From contig JAGVCY010000198.1 of NCBI GenBank assembly GCA_020058965.1, positions 1 through 5,028 on the forward strand: a stretch of 5,028 nt of DNA, read 5' to 3'. Source of the stretch: Candidatus Omnitrophota bacterium. GTDB lineage: Bacteria; Omnitrophota; Gorgyraeia; 2-02-FULL-51-18; JAGOUK01. The position numbers and the translations under genes are program-made. Shown one piece after another: positions 1 to 5,028 of this stretch. Under the pieces are notes generated by a model. It ran no database searches. It was not told the DNA's origin and saw only the letters and a list, made by a program, of their open reading frames with translations. Every line of letters starts with the position of its first letter. Within the stretch, counting starts at the first letter, position 1.

Positions 1-2876
1 ACGACGACGACTTCGACGCAGCCGGCGAAGGGAGCCCCCTGCGGCAACCAACACCTGCGACGGATATTTTTGTAAAGAACGCGAAGGAGCACAATCTTAA
101 GGGGATCGATGTTCGGATCCCGCGCAACTCGCTGACGGTGATCACGGGCCTCTCCGGTTCCGGGAAGTCGTCGCTCGCGTTCGACACGATCTACGCGGAA
201 GGCCAGCGGCGGTATGTGGAGTCGCTTTCGGCGTACGCGCGGCAATTTTTGGACCAGATGCACAAGCCCGATGTGGAATACATCGAAGGACTGTCGCCGG
301 CGATCTCGATCGAACAGCGCAACGCCTCGTCCAACCCCCGCTCTACGGTCGGCACGACGACCGAGATCTACGATTATCTCCGTCTCCTGTTCGCCTCGAT
401 CGGCGTTCCGCATTGCCCCAAATGCGGAAAAAAAATCACCAGTCAATCGGCCCAGGAGATCGTGGACGGTGTGCTCAAGCTCGGAAAGCCCGGCTGGCAT
501 CTCTCCGTTTTGGCGCCGGCCATCGACGGCCGCAAAGGGGAGTACAAAAGTATTTTTGCGGACATTGCCAAGCAGGGATTTGTGCGCGTCCGCGTGGACG
601 GCGAGATCATGGAAGTTTCGGATAAGCGCGCGGCCAATCTCGATAAGAAAAAAAAGCATACGATCGAAATCGTCGTTGATCGCCTGCTGCTCAAACCCGA
701 AAACAAAAAGCGCATCACCGATTCCGTCGAAACCGGCCTTAAAACCGGCAAGGGCTTGATCCGCGCGCTGGTCGAAAATCCTTCCGACAAAAAAGACCGC
801 GACGAGCGGCTGTACTCCGAGCTCCACGCCTGCGCCGATTGCGGCCTGAGTCTGGAAAAGATCGAACCCCGCATGTTCAGTTTCAATAGCCCTTACGGCG
901 CGTGCAAATCCTGCGACGGCCTGGGCAACAAAATGGAGATCGATCCCAAGCTTGTCGTCACCGACCCGACCAAGTCACTCCGCTCGGGCGCGATCGATCC
1001 GTGGAAGCGCGGAGGAAAATCCTATGTGATCTATCTGCGGCGTCAGCTGCGTTTTTTGGCCGATCGCGCGGGATTCAGTTACGACACGCCGTACGGCGAG
1101 CTCACGAAGGCCCAACAGCGGCTCGTGCTGTACGGCGAAGGCGCCGAGGGCAGATACTCTGATTTCGAGGGCGTGATCCCCAACCTCGAGCGGCGGTTCA
1201 AAGAAACCGAATCCGAGTACATGAAGAACGAAATCAACAAATACATGAGCGAGCAGGATTGTCCCGGCTGCCACGGCCGCCGCCTCCGCCCCGAAAGTCT
1301 CGCCGTCAAAGTCCACGGCAAAAATATTATGGAAGTCACCGACCTCGCCGTCGGGAAAGCAGTTGATTATTTTGACCGTCTCGAACTTTCGCCGAAGGAA
1401 GAGCAGATCGCGCGGCAAATTCTCAAAGAGGTCCGTGAGCGCCTGCTTTTTATGAAAAATGTCGGCCTGGATTATCTGTCGTTGAGCCGCGGATCGGGCA
1501 CCCTGTCGGGCGGAGAAGCCCAGCGGATCCGCCTGGCGACGCAAATCGGCGCGGGGCTCATGGGAGTGTTGTATGTGCTGGATGAGCCGTCGATCGGTCT
1601 CCATCAGCGGGACAACGCCAAGCTTCTCACCACGATGAAGCGGCTCCGCGACCTGGGCAACACGCTCATTGTCGTCGAGCATGACGAAGAAACCATGATG
1701 GAGGCGGATTATCTGATCGACCTTGGTCCCGGAGCCGGCAAGCACGGCGGCTATCTTATCGCCAGCGGCACGCCGGCCGAAGTCGTCCGCAACGAAAAAT
1801 CCCTCACCGGCCGTTACCTCGCGGGCAAGGCCGGTATCCCGGTTCCGGAGAAGCGCCGTCCCTCGAAGGCCGCCAAAAAAATCACCGTTCAGGGTGCGCG
1901 CGAGCACAATTTAAAAAATATCACCGTTTCGTTTCCGCTCGGACTCTTCGTTTGTGTCACGGGCGTTTCAGGATCCGGCAAGAGCACGCTGATCGAGGAC
2001 ATTTTATGCCGGAGTTTGATGCAAAAGCTTTATGACTCCAAGGCCCGCCCCGGTGCTCACGACAAGATTTTGGGAGTGCAGGAAATCGACAAAGTCATCG
2101 TCATCGACCAGTCGCCGATCGGCCGCACCCCTCGGTCCAACCCGGCGACCTACACCGCGCTCTGGGGTCCGGTGCGCGATCTGTTCAGCCGCCTGCCGGA
2201 ATCCAAGATACGCGGGTTTGAGCCGGGCCGCTTCAGCTTCAATGTCAAAGGCGGGCGGTGCGAGGCATGCGAAGGCGATGGGGTGAAAGTGATCGAGATG
2301 CACTTTTTGCCGGATGTGTACGTGGAGTGTGAAGTGTGCAAGGGTCGGCGTTTCAACGACCAAACGCTCGAAGTGCTTTACAAAGGAAAAAACATTGCCG
2401 AAATTTTAAAACTTCCGGTCGAGGAAGGCATGACGCTTTTTAAAAATGTTCCAGCTGTGATGACCAAGCTACAGACCCTGCACGATGTCGGATTGGATTA
2501 CATCGAGCTCGGGCAGTCGTCCACCACCCTGTCCGGCGGCGAGGCTCAGCGTATCAAGCTCTCGACCGAGTTGTCTAAGCGCGCCACGGGCCGCACCGTG
2601 TACATTCTGGACGAGCCGACCACCGGCCTGCACTTCGCCGATATCGCCAAGCTATTGCAGGTGCTTCAGACGCTTGTCGACCGGGGCAACACCGTGATCG
2701 TGATCGAACACAATCTTGACGTGATCAAGACCGCCGACCATGTGATCGATCTCGGTCCTGAGGGCGGCGACGCGGGCGGAACCATCGTCGCTGAGGGCAC
2801 CCCCGAAGAAGTGGCCGCGAACCCGAAGTCCTACACGGGGCATTACCTGAAGCGTGTGTTGGGAGCCAAAAAGTGA
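1..2876 (+). CDS. uvrA: UvrABC excinuclease subunit A (5' end outside the window)
   Basis: UvrA is the cytoplasmic ATPase that, as a dimer, finds distorted DNA and loads UvrB in nucleotide excision repair. The first complete codon is at 3, and 957 residues are visible (E. coli UvrA has 940). Numbered from that codon: Walker [10 protein letters not shown] at 49-57 and GVSGSGKST at 654-662; ABC signature LSGGEAQR at 501-508 and 843-850; Walker B ending in DE at 527-528 and 870-871. Zinc cysteines are at 277/280/301/304 and 753/756/776/779, with a further pair at 138/141 and at 420/423. The region at about 150-275 is full length, as in canonical UvrA with a UvrB-binding domain, unlike the shortened UvrA2 type. 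No frameshift or missing catalytic residue is seen. The frame is open to the left edge with no usual start codon before GTG 138. That GTG would remove the conserved first strand ([14 protein letters not shown]), so the start must lie upstream. The stop overlaps the next gene. Confidence 0.97.
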   Translation, partial: DDDFDAAGEGSPLRQPTPATDIFVKNAKEHNLKGIDVRIPRNSLTVITGLSGSGKSSLAFDTIYAEGQRRYVESLSAYARQFLDQMHKPDVEYIEGLSPAISIEQRNASSNPRSTVGTTTEIYDYLRLLFASIGVPHCPKCGKKITSQSAQEIVDGVLKLGKPGWHLSVLAPAIDGRKGEYKSIFADIAKQGFVRVRVDGEIMEVSDKRAANLDKKKKHTIEIVVDRLLLKPENKKRITDSVETGLKTGKGLIRALVENPSDKKDRDERLYSELHACADCGLSLEKIEPRMFSFNSPYGACKSCDGLGNKMEIDPKLVVTDPTKSLRSGAIDPWKRGGKSYVIYLRRQLRFLADRAGFSYDTPYGELTKAQQRLVLYGEGAEGRYSDFEGVIPNLERRFKETESEYMKNEINKYMSEQDCPGCHGRRLRPESLAVKVHGKNIMEVTDLAVGKAVDYFDRLELSPKEEQIARQILKEVRERLLFMKNVGLDYLSLSRGSGTLSGGEAQRIRLATQIGAGLMGVLYVLDEPSIGLHQRDNAKLLTTMKRLRDLGNTLIVVEHDEETMMEADYLIDLGPGAGKHGGYLIASGTPAEVVRNEKSLTGRYLAGKAGIPVPEKRRPSKAAKKITVQGAREHNLKNITVSFPLGLFVCVTGVSGSGKSTLIEDILCRSLMQKLYDSKARPGAHDKILGVQEIDKVIVIDQSPIGRTPRSNPATYTALWGPVRDLFSRLPESKIRGFEPGRFSFNVKGGRCEACEGDGVKVIEMHFLPDVYVECEVCKGRRFNDQTLEVLYKGKNIAEILKLPVEEGMTLFKNVPAVMTKLQTLHDVGLDYIELGQSSTTLSGGEAQRIKLSTELSKRATGRTVYILDEPTTGLHFADIAKLLQVLQTLVDRGNTVIVIEHNLDVIKTADHVIDLGPEGGDAGGTIVAEGTPEEVAANPKSYTGHYLKRVLGAKK
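2861..2876 (+). promoter_or_regulatory. Ribosome binding site and GTGA stop/start overlap
   Basis: GGGAG at 2861-2865 lies 7 bases before the GTG at 2873 and matches a Shine-Dalgarno core at good spacing. The GTG shares bases with the uvrA stop TGA at 2874-2876, giving a four-base overlap. This decides the start of the downstream gene and suggests translational coupling: ribosomes ending uvrA can re-initiate at once. The later ATG at 2897 has no comparable site and would leave a signal peptide without its charged N-terminus. Confidence 0.75.
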
Positions 2877-2938
2877 CCTTCAAATTTTTTGGTGCCATGA
2901 CGGTCGCATGCATTTTGCTCTCACAGGCCGCTTTTGCC
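2873..2938 (+). other. Signal peptide of the TPR protein
   Basis: The 22 N-terminal residues have a short n-region (MTFKFFGAM, reading GTG as Met), a hydrophobic stretch ([11 protein letters not shown]) and an A-x-A cleavage motif (AFA) before GESEDF. This fits Sec export and cleavage by signal peptidase I. The n-region has only one Lys, and the hydrophobic core is short, so the call is good but not certain. A lipoprotein signal is less likely, because the only Cys is preceded by TVA and not by a Leu-led lipobox. Confidence 0.75.
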
Positions 2939-5028
2939 GGAGAGTCCGAGGACTTCACGGTGATCACCAAGACTTTTGAGGACAAGCTGTACGACTTGAC
3001 GCAGCAGCAGGCGAAGGATTTTGTAAAAAAGTATCCCGGCTCCGCCGATAGTTCCCGCGCACACATGCTGCTCGGCCGCTCGCTCTTTGAGCTCAAACGT
3101 CCTTCGGAAGCGCTGCCGGTCTTTAAGGCACTTTCCGAGAGTGAGAGTCTGTCCGGGCTGAGAGATCAGGCGATCTATTGGACGGGGGAATGCTATTTCC
3201 GGCTCGAAGATTACCCGACGGCGATACGCCAGTACCAAATCATTCTAAAAGATTATGCCACGTCGGATCTTGTGCCCATCTCACGCTACTCGATCGCCTG
3301 GTCGCTTGAAAAATTAGATCGTCCTGATGAAGCGGTCGCCGCCTACGAGGAACTATTGGTTCAAAATCCCGACAGCCCGTATGCCGCGGACAGCGCCTTC
3401 AATGTGGGGCGGCTGGCATTTATCCACGCGGACTATGATAAATCCGCCGAAACGCTCAAGCGATTTATCCATGAAAACCCCCTGCACCCGAAGATTCCTG
3501 AGGCGTATTACCTTTTGGGTGAGACCTATTTTAATCTTAAAGATTTTCCGGAGGCGCTTCAGAATTTTAAGGCGGTTCCGGCCGGCGGCCGCTCGGACTC
3601 GTTTTATGTTTTTCTACAGAGAGGCATCGCGTGGGCGTATTTTGAGTTGGAGCGGTATGAGGAGAGTCTGGAAGCTTTTTCGCCGGAGGCGGCTGGAGTT
3701 CAGGGTAGCGCGATCGAGGATTCGTTTTGGTTCGGCCGCGCGCGGACGCTGCAAAAACTCAAACGAACCGATGAGGCGCTTGCCGCGTTTGATATCGTGA
3801 CGCAACGATTCAAGGCGTCTGACCTGGCGGATGATGTGCTTTTTTGGAAGGGTGAGGCGCTGTATGAGCGGGGAGATTACGCGGCGGCCGTTCTGATATG
3901 GGAAGCGCTCATTCAGACGTTTGCGCAAAGCGATCTGAAGGAAAAGACTCAGTACAATCTGGCCTGGGCCCACTTCAAGCTCCATCAGGAGGATGCGGCG
4001 ATCAAGTATTTGTCGCTGATCCGCGATCACGCGCAGGACGATAATCTCAGGGCGTCCGCGATTTGTCAGATCGGCGACACATTGATCGAAAAGGGCAAAC
4101 CCGAAGACGCGATCCCGTATTATGACGAGGTGCTGAACGATCTCTCTTCGACCGTTTATGCCGATTACGCCCAATACCAGTTGGCCGGCGCGTATTTAAA
4201 GGCCAAAAATCTCGCGGGCGCGGTGCTCGGATATCAGGCGCTGATCCAAAATTATCCGGCCAGCGACTATCGCGACGACGCGTTGTATGCGCTGGGCTTT
4301 GCCACCATGTCGCAGGGGGATTATCGGCAGGCGCTCGACAGTTTTAATCAGCTGCTGAAAGACTATCCGCAAAGCCCGCTTCGGTTCCGAGCCAATTACC
4401 AGATCGGTATTTGTCAGTGGAATTTGCAGTCTTACGCTGAAGCGCTCAGGATCTTCAGCAGCCTGCGCGTCGACGCGCCGGACGAGGAGCTCCGAACGCT
4501 CGCGGCGTTTCAGGAGGGGTCGACGCTGATCAAGCTGAGCCGTGCGGCCGAGGGTTTGGAGACGCTGCGAGGGCTGATGGCGTCGGCGCCGGATTCCCGC
4601 TTGGCGCCTGAGGCGCTTTTTTTGATCGGTGAGACGACGCTGGAAGGCGGGCAGATTGACGAGGCGGCCGCCGTGTTTAAGAATTTTATCGAAAAATATC
4701 CGCGCCACTCCTTAGCCGATAACGCGGCGCTTCAGCTGGGTCTGATCGCGGAGCGGGAAGGGCTGATTCCGGCCGCGCTGACGCGGTATCATGAGGTGCT
4801 CGAGACCATTGAGCCGGGCGACGCGACGGTGGAGGCGGTTCGGAGGTACGCGGAGCTTTCGATCGGCGCGGGGCAGGGGCGTCTGGCGAAGCGCGAGTTG
4901 TTGAAGTTTTATGGATCCGCCAAAAAACCGGATGTTCGCGCGGCGCTGGCGCGAAAGATCGGCGAGCTGCTGCGGATCGAAGGCAATCGGGACGAGGCGG
5001 TTTTTTATTTGCGGGAAGCGCTCAAATC
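2873..5028 (+). CDS. Exported tetratricopeptide-repeat protein (3' end outside the window)
   Basis: This frame has no stop from the GTG at 2873 to the window end: 718 codons plus two bases. Residues 1-22 form a signal peptide (a Lys at 4, hydrophobic core at about 8-20, AFA before the predicted cut after 22). Residues 23-59 are helical and end in a KKYPGS half-repeat; about 18 TPR units follow from residue 60 to the edge. The repeats carry the usual small residues (Gly/Ala near position 9-10, Ala after a D/E-x-x-E or D-Y turn) and often end in a YPxS-like turn, as in BamD/CpoB (YbgF)-type periplasmic TPR proteins. Those proteins are about 250 residues long, so this is a much larger relative, not an orthologue. 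TPR arrays bind proteins, so a periplasmic or outer-membrane scaffolding role is an inference. No catalytic domain, lipobox (the Cys at 13 has Thr at -3) or later membrane segment is visible. The missing C-terminus could hold another domain. It is probably co-transcribed with uvrA. Confidence 0.9.
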   Translation, partial: MTFKFFGAMTVACILLSQAAFAGESEDFTVITKTFEDKLYDLTQQQAKDFVKKYPGSADSSRAHMLLGRSLFELKRPSEALPVFKALSESESLSGLRDQAIYWTGECYFRLEDYPTAIRQYQIILKDYATSDLVPISRYSIAWSLEKLDRPDEAVAAYEELLVQNPDSPYAADSAFNVGRLAFIHADYDKSAETLKRFIHENPLHPKIPEAYYLLGETYFNLKDFPEALQNFKAVPAGGRSDSFYVFLQRGIAWAYFELERYEESLEAFSPEAAGVQGSAIEDSFWFGRARTLQKLKRTDEALAAFDIVTQRFKASDLADDVLFWKGEALYERGDYAAAVLIWEALIQTFAQSDLKEKTQYNLAWAHFKLHQEDAAIKYLSLIRDHAQDDNLRASAICQIGDTLIEKGKPEDAIPYYDEVLNDLSSTVYADYAQYQLAGAYLKAKNLAGAVLGYQALIQNYPASDYRDDALYALGFATMSQGDYRQALDSFNQLLKDYPQSPLRFRANYQIGICQWNLQSYAEALRIFSSLRVDAPDEELRTLAAFQEGSTLIKLSRAAEGLETLRGLMASAPDSRLAPEALFLIGETTLEGGQIDEAAAVFKNFIEKYPRHSLADNAALQLGLIAEREGLIPAALTRYHEVLETIEPGDATVEAVRRYAELSIGAGQGRLAKRELLKFYGSAKKPDVRAALARKIGELLRIEGNRDEAVFYLREALK
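3050..5028 (+). repeat. Array of about 18 TPR units, period 37 residues (111 bases)
   Basis: Aligning the translation by eye gives units starting at residues 60, 96, 134, 171, 208, 244, 281, 318, 355, 392, 429, 466, 503, 540, 577, 614, 652 and 688. Thirteen of the 17 complete units I count are exactly 37 residues; the others are 36 or 38. The last unit is cut by the window edge. Each unit has a first helix with a pattern like A-x-Y-x-L-G, a turn such as Q-G-D-Y or L-K-D-F, a second helix beginning E-A-L or A-A-V, then a loop often with P-x-S. The units are strongly diverged from each other, so this is an old protein-level repeat and not a recent DNA tandem duplication. Unit boundaries are my estimate. 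Confidence 0.85.

Noticed and set aside
102..121. Inverted repeat GGGATC (102-107) / GATCCC (116-121) with an 8-base loop
   Set aside because: It is only six base pairs, lies inside conserved uvrA coding sequence and has no T-run after it. Chance is the best explanation.
138..140. GTG as the start of uvrA
   Set aside because: It sits just nine bases before the first Walker A motif. Starting there would delete the conserved strand and HNLK motif encoded at 66-137, which match UvrA well.
975..1907. Open frame of 310 codons on the minus strand within uvrA
   Set aside because: It lies wholly antisense to the well-conserved middle of uvrA. Long antisense frames are common opposite GC-rich genes, and its translation shows no recognisable domain.
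2897..2899. ATG as the start of the TPR protein
   Set aside because: It would remove the Lys-containing n-region of the signal peptide, and it lacks a ribosome binding site as good as GGGAG before GTG 2873.
3327..3800. Plus-strand open frame of 157 codons in another frame
   Set aside because: It overlaps the TPR gene in a shifted frame and has Arg/Pro-heavy composition typical of an out-of-frame reading of GC-rich DNA.
3614..4708. Two minus-strand open frames (3614-4174 and 4196-4708), rich in Arg, Leu and Ile
   Set aside because: Both are antisense to the TPR array. The plus frame shows a signal peptide and a regular repeat over the whole span, which cannot be chance; the minus frames show nothing comparable.

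Overview
The window holds two protein-coding genes on the + strand, both cut by the window edges, with no intergenic space between them. Nearly every base is coding. I see no RNA gene, mobile element, CRISPR array, terminator or clear promoter.

Positions 1-2876 carry most of uvrA, the damage-sensing ATPase of bacterial nucleotide excision repair. All key motifs of both ATPase halves are intact, as are the zinc-binding cysteines. The reading frame is open leftwards to the window edge with no ATG, GTG or TTG before position 138, and position 138 already lies inside the first ATPase core. The true start is therefore almost certainly upstream, and the protein has an N-terminal extension of at least about 18 residues compared with E. 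coli UvrA.

Positions 2873-5028 carry a long exported tetratricopeptide-repeat (TPR) protein, open to the right edge (718 codons visible). Its GTG start overlaps the uvrA stop by four bases (GTGA) and is preceded by a GGGAG ribosome binding site. It begins with a signal peptide ending in AFA, followed by about 18 helical repeats with a very regular spacing of 37 residues. It resembles the periplasmic BamD/CpoB (YbgF)-type TPR proteins in repeat style but is much longer. Its partners are not visible.

The organism is a bacterium with moderately high GC content. An exported TPR protein of this style points to a diderm (Gram-negative-type) envelope. The arrangement and sequence style would fit an under-sampled phylum such as Omnitrophota, but this is a guess from general impression and not something the sequence proves.

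The two genes look like part of one operon, which joins a cytoplasmic DNA-repair protein to a cell-envelope protein. I see no reason to think they act in the same process; translational coupling in a mixed operon is the simpler reading. I found no convincing new biological system. The points most worth a second look are the large regular TPR array, the coupling to uvrA, and the UvrA N-terminal extension.
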